A stretch of DNA of 64,000 bases from Diadema setosum (taxonomy: Eukaryota > Echinodermata > Echinoidea > Diadematoida > Diadematidae): NCBI RefSeq assembly GCF_964275005.1, contig NC_092705.1, forward strand, positions 16,395,385-16,459,384, in the 5' to 3' direction. The first letter of the stretch is position 1. Each line of letters opens with the position of its first letter. Made by a program: the position numbers and the translations under genes. The notes beneath the pieces are model-generated. The model saw only the letters and a list, made by a program, of their open reading frames with translations. It was not told where the DNA came from and made no database searches. Below, piece by piece: positions 21,301 to 30,510 of the stretch.

Positions 21301-23386
21301 ATGTTACATACAGGTATGTAATCTGAATGGAATCTATTTGCTATCACTGTCGCACGATACACTCCAGTAATATTGTGTACCCATGCATACATCTGTTATT
21401 TTGTCTGCATGTTTTGGAAGGATATGAAGTTTGGTGTGACTTTGATGGCAATCTTTGTATTATATTGTCCCATCTTCTGATGCAGGGCTTTGTAACGATG
21501 CTAGACAAGATAGCATCATTGCTCCTCAATCTAGAGGCGGGTCTCTTCATCTTTCTCATGATACGAAAGAGCCACTCGGCGAAATATCGGTAAGTGACAA
21601 CATTTCTTTTTGTTTAATGTTCTGGAAATTTATGTCCATATATTTTCCTTCAGTTAATTGAATGTATATTTTAATGTGATACACAGGGACTGCTATTTCA
21701 GTTTCATCCTAATGACATAATCTTAATGTCATGTGCTGGATTTTTCATGATATGAACGTATGTTTCGAGCCGAGCATAGAACATGACATACAAGATATTG
21801 TACTGTATTTCATATGCTGATAGTGAAGATTTGATCTTTTCGTTTGTTTTGCTTCTTTTCTTTTTTTATGCCTCCGCCACGAAGTGGTGCCGGAGGCATT
21901 ATGTTTTCGGGTTGTCCGTCCGTCCGTCCGTACGTCCGTACATACGTCCGTACGTACGTCCGTACGTCCGTCCGCTTTCGTTTACGCGATAACTTGAGTA
22001 ATATTTACTGGAATTTTACCAAACTTGGTCCAAGTATGAAGTATGATGGGGCAATTATTTGATTAGATTTTGGGTGAAATCGGCTAAAGGTCAAAGGTCA
22101 AAGGTCAAGGTCAAATCATGAAATTGTATCCGTTTACGCGATAACTCAAGACTGGATGGAGCAAATTTCACCAAACTTTGTTGGAGAATGATGTATGATG
22201 GGACAATTACTTGATTAGTTTTTCAGTGAAATCGAACAGAGGTCAAAGGTCAAAGATCAAGGTCAAATCCTAAAATTTATCTGTTTACGTGATAACTCAA
22301 AACTGGATGAAGCAGCTTTCACCAAACTTTGTCCAAGGATGATGTATGATGGGACAATTAGTTGAGTAGATTTTAGTGATATTGGCAAGAGGTCAAAGGT
22401 CAAAAGGTCAAGGTCAAATGCTACAAATGTTGCAATTTCCCCCATATCTATGCAATGTCCAAAGGTATTTTCTTGAAACTTGGTGTGGACATGTACTACT
22501 GTGTAAAGATTCTCCAGAGAGAGTTTCATGTCATAAGGTCAAAGGTCAAAAGGTCAAAGGTTAGGTGAAAATGTTGCAATATCACTTTTCTTGCAAATGG
22601 TTCAATGTATCTTCGTGGAATTTGGTACATATGCATGTACTGTCTGGCAGGGATTATCTAGGGAATTTAGGGGTCATGGGTCAATAGTCAGGGGTCAAAG
22701 GTCAAGGTCAACTCCTCAAAATTTTACTATTTCCCTCATATACTAGTATATGCAATGCTTGTATTATTAGTTTCAAAACTTAATACATGCATTACCCCCC
22801 CCCCCCCCAAAAAAAAACAAACAAACAAACAAACAAACAAACAAACAAACAAAAAAATATATATTTTGTACCATCATCACACTCTTTCTTCATACCTTGG
22901 AAATTGCTCAATGCATAAACTTCCCCAAAATTCCCCAAATATGTGTACCTGCACTCTTAGAAAATTATAGCAAACCCAGTTCAAGACATTTCTGACAAAC
23001 ATGTCATTTCAATATTTGGCAGTTATGTGAAACTGTCATGGATCACACATTGTGAAGACATTGTACTATACGCCTATTGGGAGAATCATGCATTATGGCG
23101 GAGGCATCAGTCGCCATAGCGACATTTCTAAATTATAGTTTTTTTTATCACAAGTGAGTTGATAGAAGGCCAGTTATGCCCTTTTCTCAGCTTTCTCTCT
23201 TCAGACTTCAATGTTGGCAAAGCCTTCATGTTTCACATTATTTTCCCCGTCTACCCCAACAGGAGCCTCAGAGTACCGTACCCAGTGCACCGCTTTGTCT
23301 ACCCCACACACTACGCCATCGCAGTCTACTTCCTGTTTGCCGTCGCCTATGACATCACCCTCACTGCCATTGAGTGGTTCTCCTGA
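3290..23386 (+). CDS. AAAP/APC-type amino acid permease-like protein, C-terminal 461 residues (15 exons)
   Basis: Fifteen exons join in phase: 3290-3358, 6841-6910, 7343-7481, 8376-8441, 9197-9320, 10048-10147, 11025-11083, 11280-11344, 12315-12464, 16332-16374, 16911-17025, 18607-18694, 20596-20665, 21486-21589 and 23263-23386. All introns are GT-AG and the joined frame is open. The product has about ten hydrophobic segments, separated by short basic loops and one Ser/Thr-rich loop (residues 240-285). Features such as LISYALAGSEAYAQL, FGVGSAVANTI and GGVCNVMPMMYARID fit the AAAP/Trp-Tyr permease fold (APC superfamily). A multi-pass transporter for amino acids or similar solutes is therefore the likely role; substrate and membrane cannot be read from sequence. 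The N-terminus (first one or two helices) lies left of the window. I recognise the fold type, not the orthologue. A profile search against Pfam PF01490 and PF03222 would settle the family. Confidence 0.75.
3397..3905 (+). mobile_element. CCTCCGCCAAGG repeat, copy 1
   Basis: Starts ATTACCTCCGCCAAGGGAGG and ends GCGCTCTCAGAGTGCTTCTC. Closely similar over its whole length to 19862-20417. No coding capacity. It lies 38 nt after the first visible permease exon. Confidence 0.7.
4108..4338. mobile_element. Small inverted-repeat element with TTAGGG tracts, copy 2
   Basis: Same ends as 1278-1495. The interior repeats TTAGGGTTAGGCTTAGGG and GGTTATGGATATGG. The TTAGGG units resemble telomere repeats by sequence only. 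Confidence 0.65.
4472..4516. repeat. (GT)n microsatellite
   Basis: About 13 GT units, then a degenerate GT-rich tail. Confidence 0.9.
4775..5045. repeat. Purine-rich G/A low-complexity tract
   Basis: Almost only G and A on the + strand, with many GGGG runs. Long open frames on both strands here come from composition. Confidence 0.85.
5120..5720. mobile_element. Family C TTAA palindromic element (about 600 bp)
   Basis: Left TTAAAGGGGAAATCCAGTCC, right GGATTCCCCTTTAA inverted. The arms match over most of their length, for example AAAATGTCAT near both ends and CCCTCACAATTT against AAATTGTGAGGG near the middle. Flanked by TTAA. No coding frame. Confidence 0.75.
5943..6127. mobile_element. ACTGTAAA-type palindromic element
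   Basis: Related to 31938-32155 and 47824-48018: ends ACTGTACAACCAGGAATTTTC and TTTCTTTACAGTA, with a CGGCTCCTATTTGCGAAAAT interior. Degenerate. Confidence 0.5.
6736..6794. repeat. (GTAT)n microsatellite
   Basis: About 12 GTAT units and a short GT tail. It ends about 45 nt before the acceptor of the exon at 6841. Confidence 0.9.
6841..6910 (+). CDS. Permease-like gene, acidic loop exon
   Basis: Acceptor CATCTTTCAG, donor AGTG|GTAATC, leaving one base of a Gly codon. It encodes the acidic hydrophilic loop GLSFEEQQVPLTNLTDDDEP, with no membrane segment. Confidence 0.7.
7343..7481 (+). CDS. Permease-like gene, basic loop and start of a helix
   Basis: Acceptor CCCTTTGGCAG, donor TT|GTAAGT. A very basic loop (SLRKVARKVAKPN) is followed by the start of the helix FDIVLLLQ. 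The Phe codon is split two bases to one with the next exon. Confidence 0.8.
7482..8375. other. Permease-gene intron with no recognised repeat
   Basis: The intron between exons 7343-7481 and 8376-8441. I see no repeat family and no further exon. A 151-codon minus frame (7999-8454) overlaps the next exon antisense and shows no family features. Confidence 0.5.
8376..8441 (+). CDS. Permease-like gene, helix exon with LAGSEAYAQLL
   Basis: Acceptor TTCGTACAG, donor AA|GTGAGT. It encodes FVSILISYALAGSEAYAQLL, a membrane helix with the small-residue LAGS/AYA motif typical of AAAP-like carriers. Confidence 0.8.
9197..9320 (+). CDS. Permease-like gene, helix pair exon
   Basis: The acceptor was chosen at ACAACGCAG because only this site keeps phase with the preceding exon. 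An upstream AG at 9146 would enter a wrong frame. The exon encodes HLYIIPVFVWLLSCSIVFA, then the loop RIIQPVVSLFTLAKGG. The donor is ACG|GTGAGA, phase 0. Confidence 0.8.
10048..10147 (+). CDS. Permease-like gene, exon with FGVGSAVANTITNDF
   Basis: Acceptor CCTGTGATAG, donor CTAG|GTGAGG. A glycine-rich helix (VVVTFGVGSAVANTI) is followed by a loop and the start of the next helix (GSPFLMGTVAL). Confidence 0.8.
10906..10945. repeat. G15 and C18 runs separated by 7 nt
   Basis: Fifteen G at 10906-10920 and eighteen C at 10928-10945, about 80 nt before the acceptor at 11025. This can fold as a G:C hairpin in the nascent intron, or be an assembly artefact. Confidence 0.85.
11025..11083 (+). CDS. 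Permease-like gene, exon with GGVCNVMPMMYARID
   Basis: The acceptor follows a run of ten T then CCAG; the donor is CAG|GTAAGT, a consensus match. The encoded CNVMPMMYARIDYSRKQ ends in a basic cytosolic loop. The N-x-(M/L)-P motif at a helix end is common in AAAP members. Confidence 0.8.
11280..11344 (+). CDS. Permease-like gene, helix exon IQLFWWTVFAGL
   Basis: Acceptor GCCTTACAG, donor TG|GTGAGT. It encodes one aromatic-rich membrane helix. The Trp codon is split two bases to one with the exon at 12315. Confidence 0.8.
11760..12045. repeat. Minisatellite, about 45-50 bp period
   Basis: Six or so diverged units built on ATTACAGACTGCCTAACA and CTTGATCTGTTCTGGTGT, within the intron before the exon at 12315. 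Confidence 0.75.
12315..12464 (+). CDS. Permease-like gene, Ser/Thr-rich loop exon
   Basis: Acceptor GTGAACAG, donor AA|GTAAGT. It encodes WCWAVLDIVPQLSSC and then about 35 residues of Ser/Thr-rich loop with two Cys and a possible N-glycosylation site (NTT). It is likely an extracytosolic loop before the next helix. The acceptor has a weak pyrimidine tract. Confidence 0.7.
12943..13308. mobile_element. Family B TTAA palindromic element, copy 1
   Basis: Left TTAAAGGGGATGGCTAGTAA, right TTACTAGCCATCCCCTTTTAA as its inverse. The arms are near-perfect inverted repeats of about 170 bp around a centre at about 13125. Flanked by TTAA. The two mirror-image 68-codon frames here are products of the palindrome. 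Confidence 0.85.
13370..16292. mobile_element. 2.9 kb non-autonomous element with terminal inverted repeats
   Basis: Left end GAAGGGGTCGGTGCATTATA and its inverted match at 16263-16292, with about 33 bp nearly identical. ATTT flanks both ends (13366-13369 and 16293-16296), a possible target duplication. GTTAGCACT motifs recur inside. No transposase frame. It fills most of the intron before the exon at 16332. Confidence 0.7.
16332..16374 (+). CDS. Permease-like gene, small exon SAREGEISTIPLIA
   Basis: This 43-nt exon lies just right of a 2.9 kb inverted-repeat element. Acceptor ATATCTGCAG, donor GCA|GTAAGT. Phase agrees on both sides. Confidence 0.75.
16796..16849. repeat. (CA)n, C run and A run
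   Basis: About ten CA units, then nine C, then twenty A. It lies about 60 nt before the acceptor at 16911. Confidence 0.85.
16911..17025 (+). CDS. Permease-like gene, helix exon VELFIMISITVSYLTIGS
   Basis: Acceptor TTTCCCCCTTAG, donor TCAT|GTAAGC. It encodes a short polar lead (ILEQDYPQYTW) and then one long hydrophobic helix. Confidence 0.85.
17449..17602 (+). mobile_element. GTGCACTCCC..TATAACG element, copy 1
   Basis: Starts GCAGTGCACTCCCATTATAA and ends in a degenerate inverted match. Related to 33402-33578 and 47708-48077. The TIR style (CAGTG-ACTCCC next to TA) recalls Tc1/mariner or pogo-like non-autonomous elements; this is an inference. Confidence 0.55.
18160..18500. repeat. CCCGGGGTA-bordered sequence
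   Basis: GGTATCCCGGGGTACC on the left and GGTACCCCGGGGTAA on the right, with an extra GGTACCCCGGAGTA just inside. CACTGCACTGCACTACACTG short tandem units lie between. Possibly a small inverted-repeat element. Confidence 0.4.
18607..18694 (+). CDS. Permease-like gene, hydrophilic loop exon
   Basis: Acceptor CCTTCGCAAG (AAG rather than CAG), donor AGAG|GTAATC. It encodes LGWLDAFMAWDKVDKGN and then a basic stretch ending KYCPK, a cytosolic loop. Confidence 0.75.
18958..19347. mobile_element. Family A TTAA palindromic element, copy 2
   Basis: Left TTAAAGGGATAGTACAGT, right GCGATCCCTTTAA. The centre holds the hairpin AAGTGTGGGTCCCACACTT. Flanked by TTAA. Confidence 0.85.
19862..20417 (+). mobile_element. 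CCTCCGCCAAGG repeat, copy 2
   Basis: Starts CATTACCTCTGCCAATGGAG and ends as the copy at 3397. About 50 bp longer in the last third. It lies in the intron before the exon at 20596. Confidence 0.7.
20596..20665 (+). CDS. Permease-like gene, helix exon LFSLLVFGLVFAVAMLD
   Basis: Acceptor TTACGTCCAG. The donor is AGG|GTGCGC, weaker than its neighbours, but it is the only site that gives phase 0 into the next exon. It encodes one helix ending in DPR. Confidence 0.75.
21486..21589 (+). CDS. Permease-like gene, helix exon LLNLEAGLFIFLMIRKSH
   Basis: Acceptor TCTGATGCAG, donor CG|GTAAGT. It encodes GFVTMLDKIASLLLNLEAG and then FIFLMI with a basic tail. Both candidate last exons (23263 and 24084) fit its phase. 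Confidence 0.85.
21868..23125. mobile_element. CCTCCGCCACGAAGTGG repeat with AGGTCA arrays, copy 2
   Basis: The most complete copy: start ATGCCTCCGCCACGAAGTGG, a (CGTA)-rich tract, six modules of about 150 bp each with AGGTCAAAGGTCA-type arrays (22085, 22240, 22388, 22537, 22690 and nearby), then GGCGGAGGCATCAGTCGCCA. It fills the last intron of the permease-like gene. An A/AAAC microsatellite lies at 22796-22857. Confidence 0.75.
23263..23386 (+). CDS. Permease-like gene, terminal exon (last helix and stop)
   Basis: The acceptor TCTACCCCAACAG follows a good pyrimidine tract and completes an Arg codon. It encodes SLRVPYPVHRFVYPTHY and then a last helix (AIAVYFLFAVAYDI), ending TLTAIEWFS with a stop at 23384-23386. 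Directly after the stop, another frame stays open with a second hydrophobic run (LIFLLVLNVVFWMLVSMVI, to about 23470). Either this is chance in T-rich DNA, or the assembly has a small indel here. Confidence 0.75.
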
Positions 23387-24083
23387 ATGTGTGGAGAAAT
23401 CCCACCTCATCTTCCTCCTGGTTCTCAATGTGGTCTTTTGGATGCTGGTATCCATGGTTATATCAATAAGGGAGGAGAGATCACCCCCCCCCCCCATTTT
23501 TTTTTAAATGTTTTTGTTTACTGCCAAAGAACAACATAATAAAATTTGCCTTTGATGTCAGGATTCATCCTTTTATCAACTCCTTGTACTTTGGATCAGT
23601 TCAACATATTTTGATTTTTTTCTTTTGACTGGAAATGTATATATCTCAGATTGTCTCATTATCTCTTTGAAAGATCATAATATGGCTCATTGGTTGAGAC
23701 CATGTGGCTCCCGGGTAGTCCCACACATGCATTATATGTATCTCCTCATGCTTAAGTAGATACGATGGCTCTTTGCCTCTTCAAGACAACATCATTTTAG
23801 GTCTTTTTCATCCTTTTCTGCATAATGGAGAATTTGAAGTGGCATCCGGCCAATAAACATGAAATCAAACTGGCATGAATTCTCTCCAATATCCTCAAAT
23901 CCATCACAAACACGTTGAATAGTTGGGATACAGTCAGTCTCTGCTACAAAGCATTTTTAGGGTGGCTGGTTTGTGCTAATTGCATTGAAGGTTAAACATG
24001 CAGGGAGATGGCAACTTTTGACCAATTTGACCAAGGTGCCTCATTATTGAGGCCATTGAGCATCTTGTTGAATTATGTTGTAG
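23387..24083 (+). other. 3' UTR or intron after the permease stop
   Basis: No exon or repeat is recognised apart from the hydrophobic frame just after the stop. AATAAA occurs at 23539-23544 only in degenerate form (AATAAAAT), so the transcript end cannot be fixed. Confidence 0.35.
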
Positions 24084-24342
24084 GTACATTGCACATAGAG
24101 AACAAGAGCGAGAAGGCAACTTGCTCAATCTACCTACACCCCTTGTTCAGCAAAAAGAGGAAGTGGCGAGGAAGCAGCTTGTTAAAACTCTAGTAGGCAC
24201 CTTGTTTTGCTTAGAACATGAAAGTTTTGAATATTATATTTGTTCATTTGTGCAAGCTAATAATTTATTTGTAATTTATCCATCTGTTTATTTATTTGTC
24301 AATCAAATTTTGATGGTCTTTTTGTTTTTGTTTCCATATTGA
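24084..24342 (+). CDS. Possible alternative or additional last exon of the permease-like gene
   Basis: An acceptor (ATTATGTTGTAG) opens a frame in the same phase as the exon at 23263. It starts YIAHREQEREGNLLNLPTPL and then KEEVARKQLVK, a charged, coding-looking tail, and stays open to TGA at 24340-24342. The later part is AT-rich and less convincing. It could replace 23263-23386, or follow a shortened form of it through a weak GTGGTT donor. RNA reads would decide. Confidence 0.35.
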
Positions 24343-24667
24343 ATAATCAGTGAATTAAAAAAAATGATAATTGTCGCAAATTGTGCATTTATCAAGCAAG
24401 GAAATTCTGAATTTATGTACAAGACTGGTATTACATTAAGTTATTTTGGTTTAGGCTGTTACTGTATTTGCAGGTTATGTGCTCATAAAACCATGGAGAG
24501 GCGTATTGTGACTGGGTTTTAGGGACATTATATCATGCCAAAGATAACTTTGTACATTTGGTTTTTGTGTTGCTGTTCTCCTGTTTTGGTGAAGAACATG
24601 ATTAGAATACATTGCTTTACATGTTGCTTTACATCTTGAGAGAGGGCAATATTTTCTTCACAGGCAT

Positions 24668-24914
24668 TACTGTATGCGCCATATATTTAGCGAGTCTAAA
24701 TTTTCGGGAATCAGGAATTCCCGACGATTTCACAAGTAGTTAAATTCGCGATTGTGGAGTCCTGGACTGAACAGAGAAAATTGTACACGCGTATGTCACA
24801 TTCACATTGGGATCAGAGTCAATGTTTTTGCGGGTCGTTAATTTTGCGAATAGCACCTGACTTGCGAAATTTGCGAAAATAAAAACCTCGCGAAATATTC
24901 GGCGTATGCAGTAT
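24668..24914. mobile_element. ATATATTTAGCGAGTC element, copy 1 (uninterrupted)
   Basis: Inverted ends TACTGTATGCGCCATATATT and AATATTCGGCGTATGCAGTA. It contains GTAGTTAAATTCGCGATTG, the intact counterpart of the site split in the copy at 50369. Confidence 0.75.
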
Positions 24915-27637
24915 GCTAATGGCCAAAAAAATACTTAGTCATAGCAATAGTAACTTCTTCATCTGAAGCCAACAACTTTGATATGAGTGTGTGTACAAAT
25001 CAGCGTACTACCGATAAGATTTATTTTTCCTTTTTTTTTTTTTTTTTTTTTTTTTTTTGTCCAGAGACTGTAGTAGCTGCTTCCTGCTTTAATCTGTAAG
25101 AGGTGGGGTTCAGGTTGTTGATTTCAGAATATATGTCGTACGGCAGCAGACTGGCAGAATCAAATGAATTGTAAAGGGAAGAAGAGCCTTTTACACAGTC
25201 ATATCATGGCTAGTGAGCATTGGATGATGCTGTACCAACCAAGTACAGCTACTGATACACTGTGTTATCATTGTGTATGAATGGAAAACACTCGGAACTG
25301 GTGTGTTCTTTTTCTTAAGCTTGAATATTCTGTTAATTTGTACCTAGAAGGAAAAATGCTAGCAGAGATAGATGTTGAAGCACTCTCTTTCCTACCCCCC
25401 CCCACACACTTACACAAAGCAAACAAAAGAGACAAAGGTAATTAATTTTGCATTTGTGCATGGTTGAGAACTCCATGAAACTACCATTGAATAAAGCATC
25501 ATTTGTTATGGTTAGTTATGATGTGATATGTGCATAAGATTTTTCTTCCCATTGGGATGCACTGCCCTCAAAACTCAAGAAACTGCCATTTGCTCGACAT
25601 GTTCCTCGCTGGTAATTCCTATTTCATAGGACATTACCATGTTTCATCTCTTGTTGCAGTATTCGTTGATACAAGAGTGTTGATGTGCATTGACATGCAA
25701 TTCTATTCTTGCTGATTTTATTGAGTGGAGTAAAATGCCAAAATTAAGAATAATAAAAATGTTCATGATATTCAGGTATGACTGATAAAGCTCTAAAATG
25801 TTAATGTTTCACATTGTTTCAAATAACAGTGACATTGGTTTGAATAATCATTGTGAAACTTCAGTCCCATAAATGTCTATATCTGACTTTGATGAGACTC
25901 TGACCATTCTGTTTGATTTTATCCTATATATAACAGTCAGCTTGAACATGGAATGAAATGCACTTCAATAGAAGTGGTTACTGTGACAATAAATGTGATT
26001 TTGTAAGTCTTTGTATACATTCCAACTCATCAGGAGTGACTCAAAGAAGCTTGTGGCGATATTCTGCTGCGCTTCTGTGGTATTATTATTATCATCATCA
26101 TTATTATGTTTTTTTTTAACTGGATGTGTACAGCAAAGGAGTGATGCTGTGTGAGAAAACAAATCATAACTGTTATCCCAGTCATGTCAACATCTTGTGA
26201 ATATGTATGTATTGTGGAGATCATGAATATTAATGATGAAAGGCAGGGCACGAGGAGGATTTTATGTTTTGGAGGGACTAACAGTGTGAAGACTGAAGAT
26301 ATGGCTGTAGTTTGTTATTTGTGAAAAGCATTGCAATTATTGCATGGGTTTCCGTAGCAACTTGTTTTTTATCAATCTTGCCTCCACTCAGCCTTGGCTA
26401 CATTTTTCCTCAGCCAATTAGGGTAGGGTGATGGCTGGTCTCGTGGGAAATGATTTATTCTGTCTGTCCTTTATTTGCATTGCTTCCCAGAAAAATATTG
26501 TGTATTTCTAAAACTAGTAACTGTTATGAAAAGAGTGTTTATCTCAGTGCAATGTTGCATGGAAAGGATGAATGATCTAGAAATAATTTATCAGTACTTG
26601 CAATATGTATAATGAAAACGGTGCGTCTTGACAAATGTGCTGCCATACAATGTGTTCCAAGTACCTCAGCATTGTGCAAGAAGGTGAAGCTCTGAAGAGC
26701 AGTAACTGTCAGTTATTCAGTCAATTTCTTCAAGATTGGGTTCACTATTCGTAGAATGAAAAAGTGGGGAAAATGCAACACTTCTTTCATGAGCTTTAGG
26801 CAACGACGATCTATCAAATCTTGGGGATTGTAAAAAAAAGAAAAGGAATAAAAAACAAAACAGGAGAGGTTTATGACTGAAATGAAGTGAATTTCTATGT
26901 CATATAGTATGAATATAGTATAAATTTTTTGAATAATATAAATCATAGTCTATTTTGTATTTGGTCTTGTTGTTACATTGTGTAGTGTTTAGATGTGGAG
27001 TTGGTGTATCACAGTATTTTTGTCTTTATGATATGTTATCTTAATGGGTTTATGTTTCACTACTTTCATAAGGATTTTAGACTCAAATTTTGTCAAAGTA
27101 GTTGTTTAGAATTTCAGCAGAATCCTTGCCAACCTTTTTGCCAGTGCAAATATAGTTGTATATTTAAGAGGTATGTTCCTTATCATGTATTAGAATTCAG
27201 TCATAAAAGATATTAAAGAAAAAGAACCTGAAGTGTAATTCATGGAAATTGAGGCATATACTCTCTTAGTGCTCAACCAGGAAAAGCTAGTGTGACCATT
27301 ACTATTTTTTTGTCAAAAGCCTTCTCAATCATTGAATGTAGATTTGGCCAGTGGTGCTGACAGGGTACAGGGGGTTTGATAAGCACAAGGTACATAAATG
27401 CACACAATAATTTTTATTTTTATGGGCCGAGTATGGCAGTTAAGGGTTCTCTACTTGAAGCCTGCATTTGCAGGAACATGTACTATTTTTATATTGATGC
27501 AGTAGTCTGTCATATTTATTGACTTCTTGTCAATTTTTGATATAATCCCTCTAAAATTACACTCGGTAAGCTTGGTAGACATTGAATTAAAGTCAATTGA
27601 CCTTGGCTAACATTACACATCACCACAAAATTTGACC
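24915..27637. other. Intergenic DNA without recognised gene
   Basis: A T run (25031-25058) and an ATT/ATC-rich patch (26083-26110) are present. Open frames are short and AT-driven. It may include the 3' UTR of the permease-like gene. I see no repeat family or conserved protein motif. Confidence 0.45.
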
Positions 27638-28031
27638 TTAAAGGGATGGTATAGTATTGGTGGAGATGAGGATTGGGCTTTTAAATTTTTGCAAGATACC
27701 AAGAAACCACTTATGAAATAGTACAGGGCATGCCATTCTAAGAGGAATTCAAAGGATATTTGATGAAAATCGTTTTTGGAATGGCTGAGACATCCAAACA
27801 CAAAGTATAACAAAGTGATCGTAATAAAAGGTGGGTCCCACCTTTTACAAGAATTGCTCTTTTTTTTTTTGATATCTCAGCCATTTCAAAAACCCTTTCC
27901 ACCAAATAAACGCCTCTTTGAATTAATGCTCTTTTACATTTTGTAAGAGGTTTCTCATCTCAACAAAAAAATGTTAGAAAAGGTAAGAAACCTGATGTTA
28001 GGCCTCAACCAGAACTATACAATCCCTTTAT
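27638..28031. mobile_element. Family A TTAA element, copy 3
   Basis: Left TTAAAGGGATGGTATAGTAT, right AATCCCTTTATAA, with the centre AGGTGGGTCCCACCT. The right-hand TTAA is altered to TTAT. Confidence 0.8.
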
Positions 28032-30510
28032 AATGGTCCTTTTGATAGTGACGACTTCTGAGCGACAATTTCTCCAGATTGCATCCGGCTCTGGAGGTCA
28101 TGCAAAAGTGTTTTCATCCTTAATTAAAAAAAAAAAAATACAAACTGTAGATGTGAGTAATTGGTAGGAATTTCATTTGTACTTGATACTACTCAAGGTG
28201 ACACAAATTAGTGATTCCATTAACATTTTCTAGAGATTTGCGAGGGATTGGCTATTTAGGCAGCAATTTTTCTATACAGTGTAGTATCTGATGTGACTAA
28301 TCACTAGTTGTATAATTACAAATGTCTTTACATTCCAGGGTGTTACATTATGTGCTTGTGAAGGCTTTGTGTTTCTTTGTATCATACAGGGTTTTGCTGT
28401 GCTTCCCAGGTGTTCAAATATCCCATGTGTTCTTAACGTCGATTTAGTGAAATGTTATGATAAAGCTGTGATTTGGAGAGATTTTGTCGCCCCCGACTGT
28501 ATTGGCTCATACTGTCAGTGTGTGTGCTCATATTGCGTCTGTCAAATGTTGCGACAAGTCGTCACAGTCTTGTGTTTAGAACAGTGCAAGTTGTGTCTGT
28601 GATTTGACGTTGACGCTCATGCCTGTACTCTCAAGGGGGAACAATGAAAACTGGAGGAAACCATGATTTAAAGTAATTTGTACAACTATGAGCCCTTGGG
28701 CGAAAGAATGTTGAGCAATTCTATCTACGGCTGTTGCAAAAATCACAAACCAACTCAGTGTAATGACTGAATGATCAAGCAAAATAACAACATGGAAATA
28801 CTGTTAGAGATATTAGAGTTTGTACAGAAATATCTAATTTAAAACAAGGGAGATTCATTGACGTTGGCTCACCTGGAAAAATCAATCGCATAAAAGTTAC
28901 CACTTTTGCAGCATGCTAATAAGTACAGCAGATCTACGAGTGTTAAATCATGAATGTAGATATTTGTACACTTTGCCTCTGCTACTGATAATTTTTTCTT
29001 TTTAAAGGAAATTCTATGATGCACATACTGAATATTGTTGATGGGTGTAATGTTTTCCAGGCCAGAGACAAAAAAGTGTTATTTTGACATCTTCACAGCT
29101 CCAAGAGCAAGGGAAAAGAATTGTGCTTACTGGTGTCCATCTAGCTCTCAATAATTGTATGATTCATAACCTGAAAGGTCATATGCATGCTATAAAATGG
29201 CTTATAATCGGATTTGTGAAACTGTCTATAGAAACATGACTAGCTAATAGTCTTCAAGTGTATTGGTCAAACATTTGTGAGTTACCCAAGTCTCCTGTTA
29301 AGATGTCATCCCTCCCATATGGTATGTAGTTGGTTCCCCATGTGTTGTGCTGCAGCTTAGGCTAAGACACTCGCTTTATGATTACAAGTTTGATCAACGA
29401 GTTCAAAATTTGATTCCTTCTTTTTTTAAGGAATGCCCAGGCAAAAAAAAAAAACAAAAAAAAAACCCCAAAACAAAAAAACAAACGAACAAAACAAACA
29501 TTAATTTAATGCGCTAATTCCCTTTGATGAACTTACATAATGCAAGTCTAGAAAAGACATTTTTCCTCCTCTTTTTGTGGATCTGCTGATGCTGCATTTT
29601 CCAGGGAAATGTGTGTAACATGCAGCAAGTGTGCAGAGGTGGCAATTTGTAACTGGTGCAATAATTGTGATCATGGTGTTCAAGAAAATCACTTCTAACT
29701 TTAAAGTTTGTGAGATGAACAGTGACTGCATGCAAAGCAGCAGTCATGCCACGCAGTAGTTATGCCAGTTCTATGCAGTGGGGGAGTAAATCTTAATGCA
29801 TAGGGATGAGCATTACCTTGACTTAAGACACTAAAAGGCATTCCAGCTCAGTGGACAGGAGGAACGAATGATAATGCTCAGGTGTGGGCATTACCTGGAC
29901 TCAAAGTGTAGACACCTTGTTCTTGATTTCAGAATATTGCTGTACATTATGACATTTCATTCAAATCTTCTGACTAAGCATCTGCCTTGGGGGGAAAATT
30001 CTTGCTCCCACTGCTTAAATTTAATTGCTGCAACAGTAACTAGCAATACAAATATGACTCTACCAGTTCGTTTTCTAAAAAACGAAATGTGTTTGCAAAG
30101 TGTATAAAATCTGTTCAGTCCTACCAAAGAGTGATACCTGTATGTAAAATGCATTTTGCTTGCATCAGAGCTGTTTGCAAACCCAAAACAAATGAATTGT
30201 GCCGTCAAGTTTGTAATGATGTGCTGTCAATATCCTGTTGATAAGTTTGTCAGGGTTGTAATTCTTAAGACAATTTTGCCGATCAACAGCAGTTGCAGAG
30301 ATGTGTTTTTTTTTATCATATTCAGGTACTGTAATGGCCACTGTGAATGCTTTTGAAGTACAGTAAATCATGTTTTATCAATGTTAGCCATATATTTTTG
30401 TGTTAATGAATAAATATATCAAGAGACTGTATGAGACATTTCTCTTGCCATTATATCATATGAGCATTTACGTACCAATGTATGGTTATTGTCTACAATA
30501 TGTCATGCAA
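28032..30510. other. Intergenic DNA without recognised gene
   Basis: AT-rich, with an A-rich patch at 29440-29495. Short open frames only (for example 28369-28602, Cys-rich, no known motif). No repeat family seen. Confidence 0.4.

Noticed and set aside
22083-22712. CRISPR-like regularly spaced repeats
   Set aside because: The AGGTCA arrays recur about every 150 bp within a dispersed animal repeat; spacers are themselves similar, and the DNA is eukaryotic.
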